Counted from the first letter of the stretch, positions 8,933 to 15,716 are shown. The stretch: DNA of 40,549 nucleotides from Clostridia bacterium (GCA_009929615.1 SAAB01000030.1:1-40549), one strand, 5' to 3'. The notes: generated by a model from the sequence alone, not told the origin. Made by a program: numbers and translations.

Positions 8933-9049
8933 TTAGACTGCTTTTGCGTAGTATTTCTTTTTGTGTCTATGGATCAGGTAAACACCTGTTGCCAAAGGAG
9001 CAAGCAGACACACAGCTCCAATGACGGTTTTCTTCTTAATTTTTTTCAT
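8933..9049 (-). CDS. 38-aa single-pass membrane peptide in the tad operon
   Basis: The short ORF encodes MKKIKKKTVIGAVCLLAPLA followed by TGVYLIHRHKKKYYAKAV: a basic N-terminus, one membrane helix of about 18 residues and a strongly basic C-terminus. Its ATG overlaps the TGA of the prepilin peptidase gene (ATGA, 9046-9049), and a GGAGGA Shine-Dalgarno lies inside the peptidase coding end, so it is set up for coupled translation. The +KKIKKK / helix / RHKKK pattern suggests a small scaffold or regulator of the membrane complex. I do not recognise a family. Confidence 0.65.
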   Translation of the reverse strand: MKKIKKKTVIGAVCLLAPLATGVYLIHRHKKKYYAKAV

Positions 9050-9486
9050 AGACTTAATCCTCCAAGTTTGATGAAATATGCGATAGTACAGCCGATTGAC
9101 AGAAACGGAGCAAGGGGAAAAGATTTCATTATTTCGGCCTTGCGAATTTTTTGTATGCAACAGTATGTGGCGTAAAAGCCAAGCATCACGAACAGTCCCC
9201 ACATTTCTGCAAGCAATCCATAGGGTAATCCAAGCACCACACCGCAGGCTGCCATCAGCTTAATATCGCCGCCACCCATGCCGCCGCAAAACACAGCGGC
9301 AAGGAGAAACGGCAAAGCGGTAAAAATGCCAATCAGATTCCAAGGTTCAAAAACAAAGAACGAAGTCAGGGCAATCAGCACATTTAAAGTGTCCGGTATG
9401 GTTCTTGTTCTTAGGTCAATCACAGATGCAGTCAACAAAAGAGCAAGAAAAAAGACCGCCTGTAAAGTGATCTCATTACCCAGCAT
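9046..9486 (-). CDS. tadV: A24-family prepilin peptidase (TadV/CpaA-like)
   Basis: The 146-residue integral membrane protein has the two catalytic aspartates of A24 peptidases: SVIDLRTRTIPD near residue 23 and the GxGD motif GGMGGGDIKLMAACG near residue 73. There is no N-terminal methyltransferase domain, so it is the minimal TadV/CpaA type, which only cleaves leader peptides. It should remove the leaders of the two Flp-like pilins and the TadE-like pseudopilins. Its start overlaps the end of the nearest pilin gene by 11 nt, and its stop overlaps the 38-aa ORF. Confidence 0.9.
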   Translation of the reverse strand: MLGNEITLQAVFFLALLLTASVIDLRTRTIPDTLNVLIALTSFFVFEPWNLIGIFTALPFLLAAVFCGGMGGGDIKLMAACGVVLGLPYGLLAEMWGLFVMLGFYATYCCIQKIRKAEIMKSFPLAPFLSIGCTIAYFIKLGGLSL

Positions 9487-9706
9487 AGTTGAACATTTCT
9501 TTGATTCGGCGTGTCAAGGTCGGAAGCACTACATCGCCGAACAGCGCATAAAGACCGGCAAGTACCAACGCACCAATAACAACTGCCATCAAAATCTTAA
9601 TTGCTGTATCCACAAAACCCTCACCGCTTGGATTAGTAACAATGGCTTTTACTTGCATTGCCTTGATTACCATCTTGTTTTTCATGTTGTTCATCATCTT
9701 TCTCAT
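9476..9706 (-). CDS. Flp-type pilin 1 (DUF6133-like)
   Basis: The 76-residue prepilin has a leader of about 28 residues, longer and more basic than typical Flp leaders, ending NPSG. The hydrophobic helix EGFVDTAIKILMAVVIGALV continues to LAGLYALFGDVVLPTLTRRI. The cleavage site is probably G-EGFVD, with Asp at +5 where classic Flp pilins have Glu. The C-terminal half is nearly identical to pilin 2. GGAGG lies 9 nt before the ATG at 9706. It is the major or alternative subunit of the pilus. The family name DUF6133 is from memory. Confidence 0.85.
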   Translation of the reverse strand: MRKMMNNMKNKMVIKAMQVKAIVTNPSGEGFVDTAIKILMAVVIGALVLAGLYALFGDVVLPTLTRRIKEMFNYAG

Positions 9707-9743
9707 TTCACATTACCTCCATAAATTTATATTGGTTGATTCG

Positions 9744-10082
9744 TTACATACTGCCCATTTGCATATCTGGCTGTGCTGATTCCGGCTGTTCCTGATGCTC
9801 TACAGGAGCTTGGTTCTGCATGATTGCCTGCTGGTACGCATCCAGTACTGCACTGTGAAGCTGCTCTCTGAATTCCTTTGTCACAGGAAAGCATATTTCT
9901 TTATAACCACTTTCCGTTTTTCTGCTTGGCATGGCAACAAACAAACCATCCCTGCCGCCCTCAATCACTTTAATGCCTCGAATCGCAAGGCACTCATCAA
10001 CAGTAGCGGATGCGTAGGCTCGTATTCCACCAGCGCTTCCCGATGGATACATAGAACTGATTTTTATATCTACATTTGGCAT
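9744..10082 (-). CDS. spoVG: SpoVG-family regulator with C-terminal extension
   Basis: The 112-residue protein matches SpoVG: an N-terminal strand region (MPNVDIKISSMYPSG), RAYASATVDECLAIRGIKVIE and the signature GLFVAMPSRKT, followed by FPVTKEFREQLHSAVLDAY. SpoVG proteins are small DNA/RNA-binding regulators in Firmicutes. About 25 extra residues rich in Gln, Pro and Met (QNQAPVEHQEQPESAQ) follow the SpoVG core. I set the start at 10082, with AAGGAG 8 nt upstream; reading further upstream only extends into the end of pilin 2. It lies between two paralogous pilin genes, so it probably regulates the element or the pilus, for example post-transcriptionally. Confidence 0.88.
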   Translation of the reverse strand: MPNVDIKISSMYPSGSAGGIRAYASATVDECLAIRGIKVIEGGRDGLFVAMPSRKTESGYKEICFPVTKEFREQLHSAVLDAYQQAIMQNQAPVEHQEQPESAQPDMQMGSM

Positions 10083-10110
10083 GATAATTTCTCCTTCCTG
10101 TCTGATTTTC

Positions 10111-10350
10111 TTAACGTGCTGAGTTACCATAGTTGAACATTTCTGTGATTCGGCGAGTGAGTGTTGGAAGCACCACATCCCCAAACAGTGCATAAAGCCC
10201 GGCAAGCACCAACGCACCTATAACCACTGCCATCAAAATCTTAATTGCGGTATCCACAAATCCCTCACCACTGCGGCTCTCCAGAGCCAGCTTCGCCTGC
10301 AGCACTTTCTTAGTTAGTTGGTACTTTGCCTTAACAAAATACTTTTTCAT
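10111..10350 (-). CDS. Flp-type pilin 2 (DUF6133-like)
   Basis: The 79-residue prepilin has a basic leader (MKKYFVKAKYQLTKKVLQAK, then LALESRSG) and the same hydrophobic core and tail as pilin 1, from GEGFVD to EMFNY, with one Thr/Lys difference in that block. The ATG at 10350 follows GGAGG with a 9-nt spacer. The leader sequences of the two pilins differ almost completely. DNA of the shared block differs at many third positions, so the copies are old and conserved by selection. It is the first pilin gene in the operon. Confidence 0.85.
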   Translation of the reverse strand: MKKYFVKAKYQLTKKVLQAKLALESRSGEGFVDTAIKILMAVVIGALVLAGLYALFGDVVLPTLTRRITEMFNYGNSAR

Positions 10351-10399
10351 TAATATTTTCCTCCTTGATTTTTGTATTTGCATAATAAAAAAACAGCCC

Positions 10400-10948
10400 T
10401 CAAAGCTGCATGGTCTGTGACTGGCTTGGAGCTTCAAAGTCAATCTGCTTGAAGCCGAAGCGGTCACAATAATGAAATTCACTGCCCTCGCCATCGTATA
10501 GTTCCACTACATCAGACATAGATAGGGAATGTCCGGTATAGCTGGGCGGGTGGGCAGTATTAAACTTGGTATAGATTGATTCCAGACTGTTGCTTTCTAC
10601 CTCACCATCATAGACCACTTGGTAATCCTGCGGATTGGGTTCTCCGAAGTCCTTTTTCATCTGATCGTAACTGATAAACCGCATTAGAATATCCGATTCC
10701 GGCTTGAGCTGCCAGATACGGCAGTTTTTTAACAGGGTAAGTTCATGAGTTTCTTTCTGCCCGTTGGATAGTCGGTCAAACACACCGTCCACCCATTTTA
10801 CTTCCGAGATATCCTTTTGGCGATTCAGAAAATCCTGCATTTCCTGTGATTCAAACAGCGGATCGACTACCGCCTTGTTGCCAGACACATATCCGGCAGC
10901 ATTGCCATAATAGACAATCGTACCTTTTTCAATTATAATTCCTCGCAT
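10400..10948 (-). CDS. YodL-like domain protein of mobile elements
   Basis: The 182-residue protein carries, in its C-terminal two thirds, a pattern I recall from YodL-like domains: CRIWQLKPESDILMRFISYD, YQVVYDGEVE, LESIYTKFNTAHPPSYTGHS, LSMSDVVELYD and a final FGFKQIDFE. YodL-like domains are common in clostridial ICE accessory regions and their biochemical role is unknown. The start at 10948 (MRGIIIEKG) follows a good Shine-Dalgarno (AAGGAGG); the frame stays open upstream but overlaps the next gene's coding sequence. The N-terminal 50 residues contain YYGNAAGYV, likely a short beta-rich subdomain. Confidence 0.72.
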   Translation of the reverse strand: MRGIIIEKGTIVYYGNAAGYVSGNKAVVDPLFESQEMQDFLNRQKDISEVKWVDGVFDRLSNGQKETHELTLLKNCRIWQLKPESDILMRFISYDQMKKDFGEPNPQDYQVVYDGEVESNSLESIYTKFNTAHPPSYTGHSLSMSDVVELYDGEGSEFHYCDRFGFKQIDFEAPSQSQTMQL

Positions 10949-10962
10949 TGTGATAGCCTCCT

Positions 10963-11538
10963 TTATATCATCTGCATTCCTCCTGCTTCTGTCTGCTCCA
11001 ATTGAAAAGCTTTCATTTCTTTTTCTGAAGGATAGATGAGATTTTGATTCTGCATCTCCAAAACACAAAAGTCATTGCGGTCGCAGATCATAATTCGATG
11101 CTGATAGGGCTTCTGCATTTCTACATAGTCCATCACTTCCTTTTTACTGCAAAGCCAAACACCAGCAGCATAACGGCCATCGGGCAGAAAGCTGTAACCA
11201 CTGTATTTTGGTTCATGGCTTTTTAAGTTTAGTGCTCCCTGCGGCCTAACTTGAGACAGCTGGAGTTTTGCAGAATCCGGAAGTAACACTGGCTTTAAAA
11301 TACCCAGCACTTCATTGCGCCTTTTTAAAGAAAATTCGCCATTGCTTAAGGATACAAGAAATACTGCACAGCCTTTCGGATTCGCATCAACTCCATTTCC
11401 GCAGAGGCAGTAAAATAATTGATTTCTGCAATTCTGCTGCAGTGCATCACAATTTATGACTACAACCTTTCCCTTGATGGAGCAGGCATAACCTGTTTCG
11501 GTACAATCTGCTTCCGTATATCGTTGTTTTGCATCCAT
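10963..11538 (-). CDS. Hypothetical ICE accessory protein, 191 aa
   Basis: I do not recognise a named family. The sequence shows a soluble alpha/beta protein without signal peptide or membrane helix. A motif ALQQNCRNQLFYCLCGNGVD followed by NPKGCAVFLVSL resembles a short module (ENQLFY-x-GNGC-x-P-x-GRGxAIF) that I have seen in proteins of clostridial mobile elements, sometimes repeated in longer proteins. The C-terminal part contains GYSFLPDGRYAAGVWLCSKK and HRIMICDRNDFCVLEMQ. Cys content is moderate. It lies between the AbrB-like gene and the YodL-like gene, with gaps of 3 and 14 nt, so it is co-transcribed with them. Confidence 0.6.
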   Translation of the reverse strand: MDAKQRYTEADCTETGYACSIKGKVVVINCDALQQNCRNQLFYCLCGNGVDANPKGCAVFLVSLSNGEFSLKRRNEVLGILKPVLLPDSAKLQLSQVRPQGALNLKSHEPKYSGYSFLPDGRYAAGVWLCSKKEVMDYVEMQKPYQHRIMICDRNDFCVLEMQNQNLIYPSEKEMKAFQLEQTEAGGMQMI

Positions 11539-11541
11539 CGC

Positions 11542-11826
11542 CTATGCCTCCTTTTTCTGCTGTAATAGATTAGTAAGATCAGAAATGAGGCTGATTCTAG
11601 TATCATCCGGCATAGTCTTAAATGCAGCACGAACATAAGCTTCCACAGCCTCCGGCGATTGGTCACCAACCTCGATGATATCCACCTTCTGCACACAAAC
11701 CTTACCGTTCGCCATGCCAAGCCTAACGATATCTCCATAATCCATACCTGTAGCTGCACGCATTTCCTTTGGTATCAGCACGCGGCCTTTTCCATCCATT
11801 AATTTATAAACGGGCTTTCCATTCAT
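11542..11826 (-). CDS. AbrB/SpoVT-like transcriptional regulator
   Basis: The 94-residue protein begins with a swapped-hairpin AbrB domain: YKLMDGKGRVLIPKEMRAAT then GMDYGDIVRLGMANGKVCVQ. The C-terminal 40 residues form a helical extension. AbrB-type proteins bind DNA as dimers and act as transition-state regulators or antitoxins. No adjacent toxin gene was seen. The ATG directly follows the stop of the upstream 80-aa gene with no gap, so both are probably made together. It is likely a regulator of the element's own operon. Confidence 0.8.
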   Translation of the reverse strand: MNGKPVYKLMDGKGRVLIPKEMRAATGMDYGDIVRLGMANGKVCVQKVDIIEVGDQSPEAVEAYVRAAFKTMPDDTRISLISDLTNLLQQKKEA

Positions 11827-12069
11827 CTAAATTTCTCCCTCCATTAAAACCTTGCGGATTGCCGCATGGCTGATTCCCAAATCGTCAAATAGCTCCATTA
11901 TTGCAGGAGGTACGATAGCTATAGGATCTATTCCTCCGATAATAATTGCACCCGGAACACACTGAATATCTAAATCACAGTTTTCGGAAAGCTCTGCGGC
12001 TTCCAGTAAACAGTTTGGAATTACAAGCTCATCAAGCTCATGGATATCTGCATTTTTTGTATGATACAT
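11827..12069 (-). CDS. Short AbrB-like or regulator-associated protein, 80 aa
   Basis: The 80-residue acidic protein contains LDELVIPNCLLEAAELSENC then DLDIQCVPGAIIIGG. That spacing resembles an AbrB swapped hairpin (V-IP-xLL-x-AGL-x-D-x-LEI-x-GAIII). The remaining C-terminal residues form a helix (IMELFDDLGISHAAIRKVLM). It is less clear than the adjacent AbrB protein but the order and spacing suggest a pair. A GGGAGG Shine-Dalgarno precedes the ATG. It could be a partner subunit or a divergent regulator; no DNA-binding evidence beyond the motif. Confidence 0.5.
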   Translation of the reverse strand: MYHTKNADIHELDELVIPNCLLEAAELSENCDLDIQCVPGAIIIGGIDPIAIVPPAIMELFDDLGISHAAIRKVLMEGEI

Positions 12070-12082
12070 ATATGTTTCCTCC

Positions 12083-12469
12083 CTATATTCCCATCGATTG
12101 GGTTATTGTTTGTTCTTCTGCTGATTTCAGTTCTGCTACAAAACATTGAAGCTCATCTTCAGTTAAAGAAATTTTAGCCTTTTCAAACTGTTTCAGCACA
12201 TCGGTCACACTTTGATATTCCTCTGTGAGCTTCTGCATTTTCTTGCTGTCGTTATATCCTCCGGCGCATCGCGTGTAACCCTTGAAAATGCAGTCATATT
12301 TCTGCGTTTTCATATTCGGCAGCACAGATAGATACAATCCAACCATTGCTTTGTCAGAAGCACTGATAAACAAATCATCATGCATATTCCCGACTGATAG
12401 CTCCATAAAACCATTTGTCTTTTCTGAGATAAGCTCTTTAGCCCATCTCATTTGTTCGATAGAATTCAT
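12083..12469 (-). CDS. Hypothetical protein, 128 aa
   Basis: I do not recognise a family. The product is soluble, mostly helical, with a C-terminal helical stretch (LTEEYQSVTDVLKQFEKAKI). The start at 12469 (MNSIEQMRW) follows GGAGAGGAAGA at a good distance; the frame remains open upstream to 12499 but that part lacks a Shine-Dalgarno and overlaps the methylase further. The coding start overlaps the end of the D12 methylase gene by 32 nt. Sits in the accessory operon of the element. Confidence 0.55.
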   Translation of the reverse strand: MNSIEQMRWAKELISEKTNGFMELSVGNMHDDLFISASDKAMVGLYLSVLPNMKTQKYDCIFKGYTRCAGGYNDSKKMQKLTEEYQSVTDVLKQFEKAKISLTEDELQCFVAELKSAEEQTITQSMGI

Positions 12470-13403
12470 CTTCTTCCTCTCCTTCATTTTCATAATCAAA
12501 AAGGTTCATCTGCCTTGATTCCGCCTGCTGACGCTCTGTTGGATCATAGTTGGTAATGATAACCTCCGGATACTCACAGCCTCCGTCATACCGTTGGGCT
12601 AGGTTATTGATTCGTGTAAAGGATAAAATGTGGAAGTCTTTGTACAACTCCCGGATATATTCACAGTCATTGTAGGACACCATCCATTTACCTTTGCAGG
12701 ATGCCAAAGTATCCCGAAGCCGTGTATGGTCTTCCTTTCGGAACACCACAGCATAGTGACCCTCGGTTTCGTAATACGGCGGATCACAATAAAAAAAGGC
12801 ATTGTCACGGTCGTACTGCCGGAGCAACGCCTCAAAATCTTTATTTTCCACCACCGTATTTGCCAGCCTGCGTGATGCTTCCCAAATGATGAAGAATGCT
12901 TTCCGCACATCGAATGGCTGGCAAGCATAAGAAGTACAGCCGCTTCCATAACTATAACGGATGAGCTTGAAAAATGCTGCCGCCCTGCGTATATCACTGG
13001 GTTTTGCATTCTCCTGCATAATCTCCTTGATGTCCTCAAACTCAGGAGGCGGCAGATTATGCTGTGCAAGCTCCAATTCCTGTTTCAGATACTCGGTGTC
13101 GAATTCCTCCTTTTCCATGAATTTGCGGATGACTATAAATTCATCCCTTGAGTTAATGGGAAGAAAGCCGAGATGTCTTAAAAATTCCCAAGTTCGGTTT
13201 TTGACACAGTAAAACATATTGGCAAGGTTGGAATTATAATCGTTGTATACCTCCATTGCCTTTGGATCAGGCGGTCTGCCAAACAACACCCAGCCTCCAC
13301 CGCCAAAGACTTCAATGTATCTTCCGAAATCTTTTGGGAACAGCTTGTAAATGATTTTTCGGAGAGCCTTTTTACCGCCCACCCAACTGATAAAACTATT
13401 GAT
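12438..13403 (-). CDS. Orphan D12-class DNA adenine methylase (Dam-like), probable ATC start
   Basis: The protein of about 320 residues is an N6-adenine methyltransferase of the D12/Dam class. The SAM-binding motif IEVFGGGGWVLF lies near residue 30 and the catalytic DPPY motif in AFFYCDPPYYETEGHY near residue 205. No restriction enzyme gene is adjacent, so it is an orphan methylase, common on mobile elements for protection or regulation. The start is odd. The first ATG/GTG start in frame is GTG at 13382, 28 nt from the only Shine-Dalgarno (GGAGGTG, 13411-13417). The conserved N-terminal residues NSFISWVGGKKALR continue upstream to an ATC codon at 13401-13403, 7 nt from that site, where homologues would be expected to have ATG. 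Translation from ATC or a start-codon loss are both possible. Confidence 0.88.
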   Translation of the reverse strand: MNSFISWVGGKKALRKIIYKLFPKDFGRYIEVFGGGGWVLFGRPPDPKAMEVYNDYNSNLANMFYCVKNRTWEFLRHLGFLPINSRDEFIVIRKFMEKEEFDTEYLKQELELAQHNLPPPEFEDIKEIMQENAKPSDIRRAAAFFKLIRYSYGSGCTSYACQPFDVRKAFFIIWEASRRLANTVVENKDFEALLRQYDRDNAFFYCDPPYYETEGHYAVVFRKEDHTRLRDTLASCKGKWMVSYNDCEYIRELYKDFHILSFTRINNLAQRYDGGCEYPEVIITNYDPTERQQAESRQMNLFDYENEGEEEDEFYRTNEMG

Positions 13404-13435
13404 ATTGCATCACCTCCCTTAAAAGCAACAAGTAA

Positions 13436-13592
13436 TTATGTCATTGTCATACCAAAGCCTTGTGACTGTTGGTTTTTCAATTGTTCTTCTAGTTTAATAA
13501 AAAAATCATTTCCTGAATTCCAAAAGCTAAGATACAATTCTCCATCGGAAGTATCAATTGGTCGCTGCTCGAAGCCCTCACCCCAACCGTCT
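13436..13592 (-). pseudogene. C-terminal fragment of the ORF interrupted by the RIT element
   Basis: Reading minus from 13592, the frame gives DGWGEGFEQRPIDTSDGELY and ends GFGMTMT before a TAA at 13436-13438. The other half lies at 17094-17458. Joining the two halves at one copy of the 6-bp repeat restores an uninterrupted frame (GQFSDG-WGEGFEQRP), so this was one gene of about 180 codons. The fragment has no start of its own. Its function is unknown; it is acidic and lacks membrane segments. Confidence 0.75.
13587..13592. repeat. 6-bp target repeat, left side of the RIT element
   Basis: CCGTCT here is repeated at 17094-17099. Removing one copy plus everything between restores the interrupted ORF, so the hexamer is the insertion duplication or the crossover segment. 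Confidence 0.65.
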
Positions 13593-13618
13593 TTATGTGA
13601 CTAAGCACATAAAGACGG
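13587..13618. repeat. Palindrome at the left end of the RIT element
   Basis: Two 13-nt perfect arms (CCGTCTTTATGTG and CACATAAAGACGG) surround a 6-nt spacer. The outer six bases of the left arm are the target hexamer, and the right arm ends in its reverse complement next to the terminal repeat. The internal 20 bp (13593-13612) have no counterpart at the right end and are not part of the restored host frame, so they came with the element. Confidence 0.75.
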
Positions 13619-13700
13619 ATATGTGCCTAAAAAAGATATGTGCCCAAGTGAGGTGAAAATGCTGTAATAACGGTACTTTCTAAAAAACTTGGGCACATAT
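13619..13700 (+). repeat. Left terminal inverted repeat (82 bp)
   Basis: The sequence is the reverse complement of 17012-17093 except for two bases near the middle. It contains ATATGTGCC twice in direct orientation (13619 and 13636) and its inverse at the inner edge (13692-13700). The inner part is itself a dyad with 14-bp arms (13636-13649 and 13687-13700). These look like recombinase-binding sites. Confidence 0.9.
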
Positions 13701-13713
13701 TTATTTGTCATGA

Positions 13714-14739
13714 TCACACCAAAGCGGTTAGTTTTGCTATTAGATCTATATCATCATTCCAATCGGGAAGATTTGATTTTGTGATTTCGGGATAAGCTTT
13801 TTCAAGAGCATCTCGTTTTCGTTCTGTATCCAGTTTTGCATAGATTTCAGTCGTGGAAATATCTACATGGCCTAAAATATCTCGAATATATATCAAATCA
13901 ATTCCGGCTTGATATAGATGCATAGCCTTTGAGTGTCTAAAAATGTGTGGAGTAATTTTAAAGTCTGCAAGCTGAATTGACTGTTCAATCGCTCTTTTTT
14001 CGTACTTTGAAATAATATATGAAATGCCTTTTCTTGTGTATGGAGCATGATGGCAGTTTACAAACAATGGATAGTCACTGTCTTTAAGACTACCATATCC
14101 AATATCGCTTAAATACTGTTGCAAAAGCATAACCGTATTTTTCATTATTGGAACATGTCTTGTTTTGTTGCCTTTACCTGTTAATGTAATAATTGCAGGA
14201 GCTTCCAAGCGAATATCTCTGATTTTAATCCCACATAATTCGCTTACTCTTGCGCCGGTATCATATAACAAAGTTAAAATTACAAGTTGCTTGCGTTCTG
14301 CTTTGTTCATTTGATTTGGCATGCCTAATAAATCAGTCATAGACTGAGGCGTTAAAAATCCGACAACTGTCTTTGGACTCTTCTTTTTAGGAATAGCTAA
14401 AATCTTTTGACATAAAAACATATGCTCAGGAGCTTCGATTTGCAAATAACCAAAGAAGGAGTTTAATGCAGTCCTTCGGTGATTTCTTGAGTTAATACTA
14501 CAGCTACGAGAGGTTTGCAACCAATTGTAATAATCTTGTATCAGCTGAGAGGTGATTTTTGAAATGGTGAGCTTTTCTGGAATAATATTCTTTTCCTCTT
14601 TACAAAAAATCAAAAACAATTTGAATGCATCTCGGTAGTTTTTAATTGTATTAATACTGGAATTGCGTTGTCCAGACATATATGTTGTCAAAAAATTGGT
14701 TAGATGAAAGGAAAAATCAGTTGTCTTCATTGATTTCAC
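13714..14739 (-). CDS. RIT tyrosine recombinase, third gene
   Basis: The 341-residue site-specific recombinase has an N-terminal SAM-like DNA-binding domain (residues about 8-100) and a C-terminal catalytic domain. Catalytic residues are visible: Arg in YDTGARVSELCG (about 163), His-x-x-Arg in TPHIFRHSKAMH (about 263), Gly-His in DILGHVDIS, and the nucleophile Tyr in TTEIYAKLD (about 298). It overlaps the second recombinase gene by 23 nt, so translation is probably coupled. It most likely acts with the other two to excise and insert the element; division of labour within the trio is not known from sequence. Confidence 0.9.
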   Translation of the reverse strand: MKSMKTTDFSFHLTNFLTTYMSGQRNSSINTIKNYRDAFKLFLIFCKEEKNIIPEKLTISKITSQLIQDYYNWLQTSRSCSINSRNHRRTALNSFFGYLQIEAPEHMFLCQKILAIPKKKSPKTVVGFLTPQSMTDLLGMPNQMNKAERKQLVILTLLYDTGARVSELCGIKIRDIRLEAPAIITLTGKGNKTRHVPIMKNTVMLLQQYLSDIGYGSLKDSDYPLFVNCHHAPYTRKGISYIISKYEKRAIEQSIQLADFKITPHIFRHSKAMHLYQAGIDLIYIRDILGHVDISTTEIYAKLDTERKRDALEKAYPEITKSNLPDWNDDIDLIAKLTALV

Positions 14740-15715
14740 CTCCCATAAAAGGAATGATGTCGGGATAAGTCATTTCAAGAGTTTCGGTGATCATAGGATA
14801 TATTTCTGCTGTGATTTTTAAATAATATGAAGTATACCTAAAAAGAGTGTGTCCCATATATGCTTTTAGATATGGGTAACAGGTATTTAAGTCCTTGCCC
14901 TCTAATACCCAGTTCCTTAAGCAATGCACGGCAAAAGTATGTCTGAAATCATGAATTCTTATCTGATGCGTTTTTCCACCGTGGGAGATATTTGCATTCC
15001 TTAAAAATCTTCTGAAATTTCCATAAATATTCATATATTTAATCGGCTCATCGGTTATGGATGGAAAAAAGTATTTGTACCGAGTATTTGAATGAACATT
15101 ATGACAATATTCAATACACCTTTTATGCATATCTTCAGAAAGCGGAACAAGTCGTTCACCATCATTCTTTGCACCAACAATTTTTAGCACACCATTTTCA
15201 ATGTCCACATTCTCAGTTAATAAACTTGTTGCTTCCGAGACACGTAGACCACAGGAATATAGCATTCTGAACAGCACAGGCATGATTAGATGTCTGTTGG
15301 GATATTGATGCGAAAAGTGGCAGCTATCCGTTGCATCGAAAAATCGAAGGAGCTCATCTGTGCTATATATATGAGGGGTATATCTTTTTTCAGGCGGTAA
15401 GGTCTTAACGGGAAAGATATATGCTTCAATACCTTTATCACACAGATATTTACCTAAATGGGCAATTGGTGTCATATTTAGTCTTTGGGTTTTATGGGAC
15501 AAAAGCCTGTCCACACCCCTTTTGTGCCATGCCAAAACAATCTTTTTAGTAAGAATTGTTTCATTACCAAAATTCTCTTGACAGAAGGTGTCAAAGGATT
15601 TTAATACAACAGCCGGCCCATAGTATTCATTGCCCAAACCGTGTTTCAGTTTAACAAAGAGTTCTATTTCATTTGCAAAGCCACTGTTAAAAGTGAAATC
15701 GTTAAAATTAGCCAT
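14717..15715 (-). CDS. RIT tyrosine recombinase, second gene
   Basis: The 332-residue recombinase has Arg in YSCGLRVSEATSLL (about 153), H-x-x-R in IHDFRHTFAVHCL (about 255), Gly-His in YMGHTLFRYTSYY and a candidate nucleophile Tyr in the following residues (about 292-293). The C-terminal part after the Arg is longer than in the third protein and contains LRNWVLEGKDLNTCYPYLK before the last motif, typical of the middle protein of such trios as I recall. The start lies 1 nt after the stop of the first recombinase gene. Confidence 0.9.
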   Translation of the reverse strand: MANFNDFTFNSGFANEIELFVKLKHGLGNEYYGPAVVLKSFDTFCQENFGNETILTKKIVLAWHKRGVDRLLSHKTQRLNMTPIAHLGKYLCDKGIEAYIFPVKTLPPEKRYTPHIYSTDELLRFFDATDSCHFSHQYPNRHLIMPVLFRMLYSCGLRVSEATSLLTENVDIENGVLKIVGAKNDGERLVPLSEDMHKRCIEYCHNVHSNTRYKYFFPSITDEPIKYMNIYGNFRRFLRNANISHGGKTHQIRIHDFRHTFAVHCLRNWVLEGKDLNTCYPYLKAYMGHTLFRYTSYYLKITAEIYPMITETLEMTYPDIIPFMGGEINEDN

Positions 15716-15716
15716 A

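Noticed and set aside
9476-10350. Duplicated pilin region as an assembly artefact
   Set aside because: The two copies differ at many silent positions and have unrelated leaders, which an assembly error would not produce.
10387-10408. Possible terminator (CAGC/GCTG plus seven T) at the end of the YodL-like gene
   Set aside because: The stem has only four base pairs; too weak to call, though the T-run is clear.
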